Assembly (NCBI GenBank): GCA_016778825.1
Contig: JADHOU010000019.1
Span: 1 to 13,053, forward strand
Origin: Candidatus Puniceispirillum sp.
Lineage (GTDB): Bacteria > Pseudomonadota > Alphaproteobacteria > Puniceispirillales > Puniceispirillaceae
DNA: 13,053 nucleotides
Direction of reading: 5' to 3'
A program made the position numbers and the translations under genes. This document shows, piece by piece, positions 1-7,305 of the stretch. Position 1 is the first letter of the stretch. Each line of letters opens with the position of its first letter. Below the pieces are notes generated by a model that saw nothing but the letters and a program-made list of their open reading frames with translations, did not search any database and was not told the DNA's origin.

Positions 1-1998
1 GAAAACCAGCCTGAAATTCGCGTCATCATAAGCCGGCGCGCAGGGCGTGCGCCCGCTGTTGGCCAGCAGGTGCTTGCCCACCTTGCCCGTGTTGGCCCCA
101 CCTTATATGAGGCGCGCATCATCCGCATTCTTGATCGCCAGCAAAAGCGTCTTTTTGGCGTTGTTGTTCCCGCCGGAAAAGGGTTTCGCCTGCAACCGGC
201 CGATCGTGGCAAACGTGACAGCCTTGTTTTGACGGCAAATGATAAAATCACCCTCACGGCTGGCGATTTGGTCGAGGCTGAATTACTGCCCTCACGCGGC
301 TATATTGGCAAAAATGCACGGGTCATCACCAATCTTGGCAATGCCGGATCACCTGGAGCTTTTAGCGCGCTTGCCCTTGCCGAATTTGGCATCAGACATC
401 AATTTCCCGATCCAGCAATCAGCGAATCACAAGGCCTAAAAATCCCGCCGGCAAAAGGCCGACGAGACCTTCGCGATCATCCGCTTGTGACGATTGACGG
501 GGCTGATGCGCGGGATTTTGATGATGCGGTTTTTGCCGAACCAGCTGAAAATGGCGGTTGGCGTCTTCTTGTTGCCATTGCCGATGTATCGCATTACGTC
601 CGCCCTGACAGCGCACTTGATCAGGAAGCACGAAAACGCGGCAATTCGATTTATCTTCCCGATCGTGTTGTGCCAATGCTTCCCGAGGCGATCTCGAATG
701 ATCTTTGTTCGCTGCGACCACATGAAGACCGCGCGGTTATGGTTGCCGAAATCCAGATTGATAAAAATGGCAAACGCCTGTCGCATCATATTGAACGCGC
801 CTTGATCCGGTCACATGCCCGATTAACCTATGATCAGGTTCAGGCGGTTTTCGATGGGGTGATGGATGAGGCTGATTGCGATGTACCGCATGGCTGCCTT
901 CACGCATTATTCGGCGCATGGCGTGCGCTTGATCAAGATCGGCAAGACCGTGAGCCCTTGGCATTGAACCTGAAAGAACGCCGCGTTGTCATGGATGAAA
1001 CCGGCAAGGCCATTGCCATTTCCCAACGATCGCAAACCGAATCACAACGTTTGATCGAAGATTTCATGATTGCGGCCAATGTCGCGGCGGCCGATAGTTT
1101 AATAGCCAGCCGCCAACCATGTGTCTTTCGCGTTCATGACACGCCTGACCCTAAAAAAGCGGCCACCCTTTCAAAGCTTGCCGAATCTGTTGGTGGCAAT
1201 TTCACCACCGGGCAGGTGCTTCGCCCCTATCATTTCAACAAGATTCTGGCGCTTGCTGAAAACACCCCTGATGCATTAACGGTGAATGAAGCGGTATTGC
1301 GAAGTCAGGCAAAAGCTGTCTATAGCATCGATAATATCGGGCATTTCGGATTATCACTTCGTAATTATGCGCATTTCACCTCGCCAATCAGGCGTTATGC
1401 TGACCTGCTTGTCCATCGTGCGCTTGTCGATTCCGCCGCAGGCCGGAAAACCGGCCCAAAGGACGGTTTAAGCGGCATGCCGCTTGACCAGATTGTCGAA
1501 ATTTGCACGCATATTTCCGAAACCGAGGCAAATGCAGCCGCGGCCGAACGCCGAACCATTGACCGTTTTGCCGCTGCCCTGTTTGAAGCCCGGCTTGGCG
1601 CGGTGGTCGATGGCGTGATTGTCGCCATCACCGGTTTTGGGGCTTTTATTCGGCTTGAAGATGGCGCCGCTGACGGATTATTGCCGCTGAACGGTTTTCC
1701 TGATGATTTTTACGACTATGATGAAGGCGCGCAATCGCTCGAAGGGCGGCATAATGGTTGGCGCTTTGTCATGGGGCTGTCTTTGCGGGTCAAAGTGACC
1801 GAGGTCACACCAGTATCGGGCGGCATTCTTTTGGAATGGGTTGCAGGCGGTCTGCAAAGGGAGACATCTGCCCGTAAATCAGCAAAATATACAAAAAAAC
1901 ATGCCGCCAACACATCGGGGCACGGTGCCAGAACAAAGTCGGCCAGTGGCCGCAATGCGTCAGGGCATGGCAAAGGGTCGAAACGAAAAAGACGATGA
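1..1998 (+). CDS. rnr: Ribonuclease R (VacB/RNase II family), 5' end cut by window
   Basis: RNase R is a processive 3'-to-5' exoribonuclease that degrades structured RNA and takes part in rRNA, tRNA and mRNA turnover. The frame is open from base 1, so the gene begins upstream; an ATG at 70 lies inside conserved sequence and is not the start. About 665 residues are visible, and roughly 80-100 N-terminal residues (the winged-helix region) are probably missing. A cold-shock-like region precedes the RNB domain. The RNB metal-binding motif TIDGADARDFDDAV has four Asp at window codons 166, 172, 174 and 175, matching the spacing of the family's active site. The RNB signature FTSPIRRYADLLVHR follows at bases 1378-1422. 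An S1 RNA-binding domain lies at about codons 531-612 (GAFIRLEDG). The protein ends in a Lys/Arg/Ser/Gly-rich tail, common in RNase R and likely RNA-binding. rpmG follows, an order common in alphaproteobacteria, where topA often lies upstream. Confidence 0.96.
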   Translation, partial: ENQPEIRVIISRRAGRAPAVGQQVLAHLARVGPTLYEARIIRILDRQQKRLFGVVVPAGKGFRLQPADRGKRDSLVLTANDKITLTAGDLVEAELLPSRGYIGKNARVITNLGNAGSPGAFSALALAEFGIRHQFPDPAISESQGLKIPPAKGRRDLRDHPLVTIDGADARDFDDAVFAEPAENGGWRLLVAIADVSHYVRPDSALDQEARKRGNSIYLPDRVVPMLPEAISNDLCSLRPHEDRAVMVAEIQIDKNGKRLSHHIERALIRSHARLTYDQVQAVFDGVMDEADCDVPHGCLHALFGAWRALDQDRQDREPLALNLKERRVVMDETGKAIAISQRSQTESQRLIEDFMIAANVAAADSLIASRQPCVFRVHDTPDPKKAATLSKLAESVGGNFTTGQVLRPYHFNKILALAENTPDALTVNEAVLRSQAKAVYSIDNIGHFGLSLRNYAHFTSPIRRYADLLVHRALVDSAAGRKTGPKDGLSGMPLDQIVEICTHISETEANAAAAERRTIDRFAAALFEARLGAVVDGVIVAITGFGAFIRLEDGAADGLLPLNGFPDDFYDYDEGAQSLEGRHNGWRFVMGLSLRVKVTEVTPVSGGILLEWVAGGLQRETSARKSAKYTKKHAANTSGHGARTKSASGRNASGHGKGSKRKRR

Positions 1999-2005
1999 TC
2001 TGCGC

Positions 2006-2034
2006 TTGACATTTGGTGCGATTTACCCCAATTT
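2006..2034 (+). promoter_or_regulatory. Possible rpmG promoter
   Basis: A perfect TTGACA -35 hexamer lies at 2006-2011, eight bases after the rnr stop and about 80 bases before rpmG. The matching -10 position (2029-2034, CAATTT after 17 bases) is a poor match. The perfect -35 in a non-coding gap suggests rpmG can be transcribed independently of rnr, but the weak -10 leaves this uncertain. Confidence 0.35.
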
Positions 2035-2090
2035 GCGCGCAGTTTTCCAAGATTGGTCAACCAAAGACCCCAAATTTAGGAGTATGTGTC

Positions 2091-2258
2091 ATGGCTAAGC
2101 CAGCGACCCTGCAAATCAAACTCATAAGCACAGCTGACACTGGTTACTTTTATGTGACCAAAAAGAACCCACGCACCAAGCCTGAAAAGCTGGAGCTGAA
2201 GAAGTATGACCCACGCGCACGCAAGCATGTCATCTTCCGCGAATCAAAAATCAAATAG
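2091..2258 (+). CDS. rpmG: 50S ribosomal protein L33
   Basis: L33 is a small protein of the large ribosomal subunit near the tRNA exit site. The 55-residue product begins [14 protein letters not shown] and contains the family core [13 protein letters not shown] followed by [14 protein letters not shown]. It lacks the CxxC pairs of zinc-binding L33 paralogues, so it is the zinc-free form usual in Gram-negative bacteria. The start was set at the ATG at 2091, not an upstream in-frame start, because AGGAG at 2078-2082 sits 8 bases before it and the L33 homology begins there. It lies 92 bases after rnr and 27 bases before the ROK gene on the same strand. Confidence 0.97.
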   Translation: MAKPATLQIKLISTADTGYFYVTKKNPRTKPEKLELKKYDPRARKHVIFRESKIK

Positions 2259-2285
2259 CCTGGCAATCGGGCCAAAAGGCCGGAT

Positions 2286-3188
2286 ATGTATTTAGGGCTA
2301 TCAATTGAAAATAGCATTATAAACGCCGCCATCCTAAACGATGGCGGTGATTTTGTTTGGCACGACAGTCACAGCCTTGACCATGACAAGATGTCCAATT
2401 TGTTGGAAATTTGCGGTTCTCTGGTTGCAACCGCCGCCAAAGTGCACCCCGATCTGTCCCAATCCATTGCGGTTAGCGCGCAAGGTGGTTTTATCGGCCA
2501 GCCAAGCCCTCCTGACGGCCTGAAATGTCTTGCTGGCACAGATTTAAAGGCAAATCTACAAGCCAGCCTAGGACGTTCTGTTGCCTTGGCAAGCCCCGGA
2601 CAAGCCCTCGCCCTTTATGAAAGCCGTTTTGGCGCGGCAAAAGATAGCGCCGTTGCCTGCACCCTTTATCTGGATAATCATGTTTTTGGCGGCGTAACTT
2701 TTGGTCAAAAACTATGGCGCGGTGCCAACCGCATTGTTGGCGCATGGGGTCATACCCCGCTTGCCTGGCCAGTACCGCACGAACTTGATGGGCGCGATTG
2801 CTGGTGTGGACGCAGCGGATGCCTTGATTGTTTTTTATCACTTGGTGGGCTGGAAGCCGAATATCACAATATCTCCCAGACACGCCTTGATATCAAAGCG
2901 ATTGCAGCCGCAGCCGATGCCAGCGATCTGGTCGCGTCAAGCGTTTTGCAGGTCTTGGATGACCGCATTGGCCGAACTACGGCGATGATCATCAATATGT
3001 TCGATCCTGATGTGATTATTCTTGGCGGACGCCTTGCCGGTCTTGATCGGTTTTACCAGAATGTGCCGCGCAAATGGCCTGGCTATCTTCTGGTTGAACG
3101 CAATGAAACGAAATTGCAAAAAGCCAATCAAGACGAATTTACGCTGGCTAAAGGCACAGCGTGCCTTGCCACGGATCCAGCCATCTAG
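2286..3188 (+). CDS. ROK-family protein with degenerate kinase motifs (possible pseudokinase)
   Basis: This 300-residue protein has the ROK (repressor, ORF, kinase) sugar-kinase fold. The clearest evidence is the zinc-site block: GH at 155-156, then C172-W-C174-G-R-S-G-C179, a close match to the GH...CxCGxxGCxE motif. FGGVTFGQKLWRGAN (134-148) and DVIILGGRL (242-250) also fit ROK kinases. The catalytic parts are not conserved. The N-terminal DxGGT phosphate loop reads LSIENS. The NDANC segment with the catalytic Asp reads ASPGQA, putting Pro104 where Asp belongs. The GTGxGGG loop reads YLDNHVFGG. The sugar-contacting Glu of ExGH is Ala153. The length is normal and there is no frameshift, so the gene looks intact but unlikely to phosphorylate a sugar. 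AAAGG at 2275-2279 precedes the ATG. Substrate and role are unknown; annotation as fructokinase or N-acetylglucosamine kinase would be unsafe. Confidence 0.85.
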   Translation: MYLGLSIENSIINAAILNDGGDFVWHDSHSLDHDKMSNLLEICGSLVATAAKVHPDLSQSIAVSAQGGFIGQPSPPDGLKCLAGTDLKANLQASLGRSVALASPGQALALYESRFGAAKDSAVACTLYLDNHVFGGVTFGQKLWRGANRIVGAWGHTPLAWPVPHELDGRDCWCGRSGCLDCFLSLGGLEAEYHNISQTRLDIKAIAAAADASDLVASSVLQVLDDRIGRTTAMIINMFDPDVIILGGRLAGLDRFYQNVPRKWPGYLLVERNETKLQKANQDEFTLAKGTACLATDPAI

Positions 3189-3201
3189 CCATCACCCCGC
3201 C

Positions 3202-3224
3202 AATGGCCGTCACTGTTGGCCATT
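3202..3224. terminator. Inverted repeat between convergent ROK and DUF1849 genes
   Basis: AATGGCC (3202-3208) and GGCCATT (3218-3224) form a perfect 7-bp stem with a 9-base loop in the 34-bp convergent gap; the right arm runs into the DUF1849 stop codon. No T-run follows on either strand, so a role in ending transcription is only suggested by position. Confidence 0.3.
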
Positions 3225-4050
3225 ACGGACAGGTTGGCGTTTCGACGCTTTCCAGCTTTAGCAATTTTGCAATGATGGTAAAATCTCCATAATCAATGAC
3301 ATATCGGCGAATCACGCCATTTGGCTGCATCGAATATTGAATTTCATATTCAGGTTCGGCCGCTGTTGCAGTGGGTTTGAAATAGGCAATTTGGACTGGC
3401 CAATAGCCATCTTGGCCAAATTCGCCCATCTGGATGGCCGCCTCTTCACCGCGCCATCCGCCAATAACCGTATTGGTCGATAACAGCGCATCATCAGGCT
3501 TGGCACCGGTAAATACTGACGCGGCAAGCATGGTTTTGCCATTTTTGGCGCTATCAATAATGGCATTCAAATGCTGCATTGGAAAATAGGTATCGGCTGG
3601 TAACGCCACCGCCACCTCATCAGCCATTGAAAAATAGGCATCACCGCCGCCAGATTTTATTTCTGCAAAGCCGCCAAAATCTTTCGCCGTTTCAAAGCTG
3701 CTATTTTCGCTGATCTCAAAACTATACATATCGCCTTTGTCGGATTCCCATGATTCAAAGCGCGACAAAATCCGGTCACGGCCACCTTCTTGGCCGCCAA
3801 ATTCAATCAGATATTCTTCGTTAGAACGCCATCCATCGCAATCGCGATCAAGCGTAAATGCCGATCGGCCACTGACAGCCTGCACATTCGAGTTCTGGTC
3901 AGCGACACCAAGCTGCATTTCATAAAATGCGCGATGCGGCGTCACCGTTGCGGCAACAGCCTGATTGCCAAGGCCGAGCGCCCCTGCCAGCACGAATAGA
4001 GCGGTTGCGGCTTTTTTGATCTTTTCAGTTGGGTTTTGAATTTTTATCAT
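3223..4050 (-). CDS. Exported DUF1849 / EipB-like cell-envelope protein
   Basis: The 275-residue product starts with a lysine-containing N-region, a hydrophobic stretch (about 15-28) and an AVA-A signal peptidase I site near 34, so it is predicted to be periplasmic. The mature start TVTPHRAFYEMQL, the segment CDGW (71-74), SRFESWES and YFPMQHL fit the DUF1849 family, whose studied member is EipB of Brucella, a beta-spiral periplasmic protein needed for envelope integrity. Only two cysteines remain in the mature protein, Cys71 and Cys274 near the C-terminus. This agrees with the long-range disulfide known in EipB. The gene stands alone, divergent from rnd and convergent with the ROK gene. No good ribosome-binding site precedes the ATG (only CTCCTAAATCTTAACC), so the start is set by the signal peptide. 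The family call is fairly secure; the molecular function is unknown. Confidence 0.85.
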   Translation of the reverse strand: MIKIQNPTEKIKKAATALFVLAGALGLGNQAVAATVTPHRAFYEMQLGVADQNSNVQAVSGRSAFTLDRDCDGWRSNEEYLIEFGGQEGGRDRILSRFESWESDKGDMYSFEISENSSFETAKDFGGFAEIKSGGGDAYFSMADEVAVALPADTYFPMQHLNAIIDSAKNGKTMLAASVFTGAKPDDALLSTNTVIGGWRGEEAAIQMGEFGQDGYWPVQIAYFKPTATAAEPEYEIQYSMQPNGVIRRYVIDYGDFTIIAKLLKLESVETPTCP

Positions 4051-4148
4051 GGTTAAGATTTAGGAGCGCTATTCGACGAAATCAATAGGTTTGTCTTTCA
4101 GAAGCGCGCTTTTTGTCGTATATCATCGGGTGTTAAGCGAGGTAATTG

Positions 4149-5354
4149 ATGAAACGACATGCTAGCCAAGCGAGCAGCGATGACGCAAATGTGCCAAAGG
4201 CAGCGCCGCCTATCACCACAAATGACGGTCTGAACGCCATCCTAAGGCAATATCAAAATGCCGAATTTTTGGCGGTCGATACCGAGTTTCTGCGCGAACG
4301 CACCTATTATCCTCAATTATGTCTGATTCAGATCAGCGATGGCGTTGATGCTGTTGCGATTGACCCGCTTGCCCCCAATCTTGATTTAAACCCCCTTTGG
4401 GATTTGATGCGCGATCAAAATATCACCAAAGTGTTTCACGCTGGCAATCAAGATATGGAAATCTTTTTGCATCTGATGGGCAGCCTGCCCGAGCCAATCT
4501 ATGATACGCAAATTGCGGCAATGGTTTGCGGGCTTGGCGATCAGGTTGGCTATGACAAGCTGGTCAAGGCCATGCTGAACCATGATATCGATAAAACTTC
4601 ACGCTTTACCGATTGGTCAAAACGCCCATTGAGCAACCGCCAGATTGTCTATGCACTTGATGATGTGATCTATCTTGCGAAATTATATCCCCTGATGCGC
4701 AGCAAGCTAGAGGCCGAAAACCGCAGTCATTGGCTTGATGAAGAATATACCAAATCAAATGATCCGGCGACTTATGTTACCGCGCCCGATGCCGCATGGC
4801 AAAAGCTCAAAGTGCGGAATATGCGTCCGGCACCATTATTGCGGCTGATGCATCTGGCGGCATGGCGTGAACGAGAAGCGCAAAGTCGCGATTTGCCGAG
4901 AAACAGGGTGATCCGTGACGAAACCTTGATTGACCTTGCCGGATCAAACCCGAAAGACCGGAAAGATTACGCCAATATCCGTAATTTTCCGGGTGGCAAA
5001 GAAGGCAAGCTGGTTGCCTCGATTAGCAAGGTTTTGGACATGGTTGCCTCCATGCCCTCATCATCGCTTCCTGAGGTAGAAAAACGCGGCTCGACAAAAC
5101 GCCCACCTGCCGCGGTGATGGAGCTTCTTCGGGTGCTGCTGAAACACGTGACCGACAAGCATGATATCGCGCCGCGATTAATTGCCTCAGCAGAAGAATT
5201 GGAATTGCTGGCAAGCGATGATGAAGCACCGATTCGCGCATTAAATGGGTGGCGACGCGAAATTTTCGGTGATCTGGCATTGCGCCTGAAACAGGGTGAA
5301 ATTGCCCTTGCCGTTAAAAAGGGCCGCATCATTCTAATCGAAAATAACGGCTAG
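4149..5354 (+). CDS. rnd: Ribonuclease D
   Basis: RNase D is a DEDD-type 3'-to-5' exoribonuclease that trims tRNA 3' ends and other small RNAs. The 401-residue product has the exonuclease domain at about residues 22-190. Asp44 and Glu46 are in VDTEFLRERTYYP, Asp102 is in HAGNQDMEIF, and Tyr168 and Asp172 are in YALDDVIYL, giving the DEDDy set. YDTQIAA (118-124) is also typical. An HRDC domain follows at about 213-300 (RLMHLAAWREREAQ), then a helical C-terminal extension to LIENNG. A TTG three bases upstream is in frame, but GAGG at 4139-4142 is 6 bases from the ATG and only 3 from the TTG, so the ATG was chosen. The gene is monocistronic, divergent from the DUF1849 gene and convergent with hdaA. 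The 98-bp gap before it holds a TATATC (4119-4124) but no good -35. Confidence 0.95.
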   Translation: MKRHASQASSDDANVPKAAPPITTNDGLNAILRQYQNAEFLAVDTEFLRERTYYPQLCLIQISDGVDAVAIDPLAPNLDLNPLWDLMRDQNITKVFHAGNQDMEIFLHLMGSLPEPIYDTQIAAMVCGLGDQVGYDKLVKAMLNHDIDKTSRFTDWSKRPLSNRQIVYALDDVIYLAKLYPLMRSKLEAENRSHWLDEEYTKSNDPATYVTAPDAAWQKLKVRNMRPAPLLRLMHLAAWREREAQSRDLPRNRVIRDETLIDLAGSNPKDRKDYANIRNFPGGKEGKLVASISKVLDMVASMPSSSLPEVEKRGSTKRPPAAVMELLRVLLKHVTDKHDIAPRLIASAEELELLASDDEAPIRALNGWRREIFGDLALRLKQGEIALAVKKGRIILIENNG

Positions 5355-5378
5355 GCCGATATGGCCACGGTGCCTAGC
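5350..5378. terminator. Inverted repeat spanning the rnd and hdaA stops
   Basis: GCTAGGC (5350-5356) and GCCTAGC (5372-5378) are perfect 7-bp inverted repeats around a 15-base centre. They fill the 23-bp gap between two convergent genes, and the arms overlap the rnd TAG and the hdaA TAG. There is no T-run. A short two-way terminator or transcript-end-protecting hairpin is plausible but not shown. Confidence 0.35.
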
Positions 5379-6040
5379 TATGGCAATTCGTCAAACATGG
5401 CGCGCGCCAACGATATTGACAGTGGTTTGCGCTCGGCCATTGATCGGCGGTCAAGCGCGCTGGCAATGTTTTGAACAGCGCTGAATGACCGTTCCATGCG
5501 CCCCACAAGATAAGTCAATAGTGATGGCGATGCCAGCATTTGCCGATCAGCAAAATTTTTATCCAAAAGCGCATACAGCAAATCTTCATCGGGAAGATCA
5601 ATACGCGCCATATTCACTGCCCGCATGCGTGACCGCAAATCGGGTAATTGCCAATCCATTTGCCCAACGGGTGTTTGTGATAGCAAAAGCAACCCGCCCT
5701 GATCAGCCGCGCAGCGATTGAAGAAATGAAACAAGGCTTCTTCATTCCATTTGTCATCGGCGGCGATATTGTCAAAAACATAAAAAGCGGGTTCGGGCGG
5801 TATGTGCCCTGCTTCTAACCGCACAAATTGATGGCTATTACAAATAAGCGATTGCCAGATTGCCGCAAGATGCGATTTTCCCGCGCCTGATGGCCCAACA
5901 AGATTTAGCGCCCGACCACTGCCCCGCCAATCTGGCCATTGGTCAATTGAGGCAACGGCCAAAGCATTGCAATCGCTGACAATGAAATCAGCACGCCCAG
6001 CCACTTGGCGAAAGGGCAATTCAAGCGGTAATTGTTTCAT
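5378..6040 (-). CDS. hdaA: HdaA, DnaA-related regulator of replication initiation
   Basis: Hda-type proteins bind the DNA polymerase sliding clamp and stimulate ATP hydrolysis by DnaA, turning off initiation after the fork leaves the origin. The 220-residue protein begins with a clamp-binding motif (Gln3-Leu4-Pro5-Leu6-Glu7-Leu8). The DnaA-like AAA+ domain has Walker A GPSGAGKS (49-56), a Walker B strand FYVFDN (86-91) with Asp90, DLRSRMRA (134-141) as the arginine-containing box, and GRMERSFSAVQ (180-190) as the sensor II region. There is no DNA-binding domain IV, which separates it from DnaA. It is the second gene of a minus-strand pair, 18 bases after the DUF2066 gene, so co-transcription is likely. 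No strong ribosome-binding site is visible. In many alphaproteobacteria a PerM-type membrane gene lies between these two; here it is absent. Confidence 0.92.
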   Translation of the reverse strand: MKQLPLELPFRQVAGRADFIVSDCNALAVASIDQWPDWRGSGRALNLVGPSGAGKSHLAAIWQSLICNSHQFVRLEAGHIPPEPAFYVFDNIAADDKWNEEALFHFFNRCAADQGGLLLLSQTPVGQMDWQLPDLRSRMRAVNMARIDLPDEDLLYALLDKNFADRQMLASPSLLTYLVGRMERSFSAVQNIASALDRRSMAERKPLSISLARAMFDELP

Positions 6041-6058
6041 CGCAATTGACCCATCGCC

Positions 6059-7204
6059 CTAGCTGTTTTCCGGCTTGGCTTTGATCAGCAGACGACCATC
6101 ATCATCGACAAGCTCTAGCTTATGCGCGGCAAGCGCATTGCCCAAGGCTTCGCGCGATCCGACGAGCCGCAAGACAACCTGTCCGCCCTTTGTATCAAGC
6201 GACAAGATGTCATAGCTTTGAACCACCGCCACTTGATTCAAGGCCGTTAGGCGCTTTGCCCAATCCTTGACCGACGAAACCGGCATAAAAACCGTTAAAT
6301 AATCGGCAACAGCGCCATCGATTAGATTGGCCATATGCCAGCTTGAGTCCATCTTGGCGATGATTTTCCGGCGCATTTCGTCAAGACCTTCCTGATCAAG
6401 ATTGGTCAATGTCATCTGATCGCCATAGAGAATATCGGTTAGCAATTGGCCATTTTTATCAAATAGCCGTGCGGTAATCGTGATGACCGGCTTTGAGCCA
6501 TCATAATCGAGGGCGGCCATCACCACCAATATCTGTTCGGCTTCAACAAGGCTGGCAGCAGCCGCCAATTTGACCGGATTGGCATCGACTAGATCTTCAC
6601 CGCGAAACTGGCGCTCATTGATCAAATTACGATCAAGCTGGCGCAATGATAACAGGCCGCTGTATGACGCCACCGCATCCCACCAGCCCGCCAGCCATTT
6701 ATTGTCACGATACCATGCCCGCGCACCATCAGGGCCTTTCCAGACAGGCACAACCAGAATGGGAGGGCTTTGCAGTTCCGACCATTGCAATCCGGCAGCG
6801 ATCATTGCTTGGCGCAAACGTGCCGCGTCAAAACAGAAATCCAGCGTTGCAATATAGCGTTGCTCCAGATTATTTTCTTCAACAATATGGGTGAAATCTG
6901 AAAAATCATCGAGATCATGCGCCGCCATGAATTGTACCTGACCTTTGGCGGTTGGCAGCAATCGATCCAGAACGATTGCAAAGGCCCGTTCGGCGGCATT
7001 GCGAATTCCCACATCACGCGCTTTTGACGCGTTTTCGGCACGTTGGTCAATGCGAACGCCAGCAACACCGAATATCGGCTCATTACAGCGATTATTGGCC
7101 GCCAGAGCCGGTTCACTGATGGCAAGGCCAAGCGTCAAAACCGCCAGCAATCTGGACGGGTGGCGAAATAGTGTGATTAAGTGAAAGATAAATGCTGCGC
7201 GCAT
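6059..7204 (-). CDS. Exported DUF2066 protein
   Basis: The 381-residue product has a Sec signal peptide with an Arg-containing start, a hydrophobic stretch LLAVLTLGLAI and an ALA-A cleavage site about 36 residues in, so it is predicted to be exported. The mature part fits DUF2066: an N-terminal GVAGVRIDQ strand, an alanine-rich helix with the segment AFAIVLDRLLP, then PPILVVPVWKGPDG and an acidic C-terminal domain. The function of the family is not known. The start is taken at the ATG at 7204; the in-frame TTG at 7213 has an AGG only two bases before it, too close to work well. The gene is divergent from purM and probably co-transcribed with hdaA, a pairing common in alphaproteobacteria. That pairing is positional and does not prove a role in replication. 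Confidence 0.85.
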   Translation of the reverse strand: MRAAFIFHLITLFRHPSRLLAVLTLGLAISEPALAANNRCNEPIFGVAGVRIDQRAENASKARDVGIRNAAERAFAIVLDRLLPTAKGQVQFMAAHDLDDFSDFTHIVEENNLEQRYIATLDFCFDAARLRQAMIAAGLQWSELQSPPILVVPVWKGPDGARAWYRDNKWLAGWWDAVASYSGLLSLRQLDRNLINERQFRGEDLVDANPVKLAAAASLVEAEQILVVMAALDYDGSKPVITITARLFDKNGQLLTDILYGDQMTLTNLDQEGLDEMRRKIIAKMDSSWHMANLIDGAVADYLTVFMPVSSVKDWAKRLTALNQVAVVQSYDILSLDTKGGQVVLRLVGSREALGNALAAHKLELVDDDGRLLIKAKPENS

Positions 7205-7305
7205 GTCGTCCAATGCCTATTATGCGAGTTGATTCTCTGCCAATTTCGAAACTGCCAAACCGAATTACTTAAAGTCTTATATCATCCCTAATCATCGAGG
7301 CCAGC
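7205..7305. promoter_or_regulatory. Divergent promoter region, DUF2066-hdaA / purM-purN
   Basis: Both operons must start within or near this 101-bp gap. It holds a direct repeat TGCCAA at 7238-7243 and 7253-7258, spaced 15 bp start to start, around a TTCGAA palindrome (7245-7250). A TTATAT (7277-7282) could be a purM -10, and the minus-strand CATAAT (7224-7219) could be a -10 for DUF2066. Neither has a good -35 at the right distance. GAGG at 7297-7300 is the purM ribosome-binding site, 5 bases from the ATG. No PurR-box-like palindrome was recognised. Confidence 0.4.

Noticed and set aside
70..1998. ATG at 70 as the rnr start
   Set aside because: The frame is open to base 1, and the residues before it (GRAPAVGQQV) continue the RNase R pattern, so the gene is truncated by the window.
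1858..1998. Basic, repetitive-looking tail of RNase R as a separate element or frameshift
   Set aside because: Lys/Arg/Ser/Gly-rich tails are common in this family, and the frame runs unbroken from the S1 domain to the stop.
2491..2883. 130-codon minus-strand open frame inside the ROK gene
   Set aside because: It is antisense to a conserved zinc-motif region, has low-complexity basic translation and no ribosome-binding site; taken as a shadow.
7205..7213. TTG at 7213 as the start of the DUF2066 gene
   Set aside because: The AGG before it is only two bases away; the ATG at 7204 gives a normal signal peptide.
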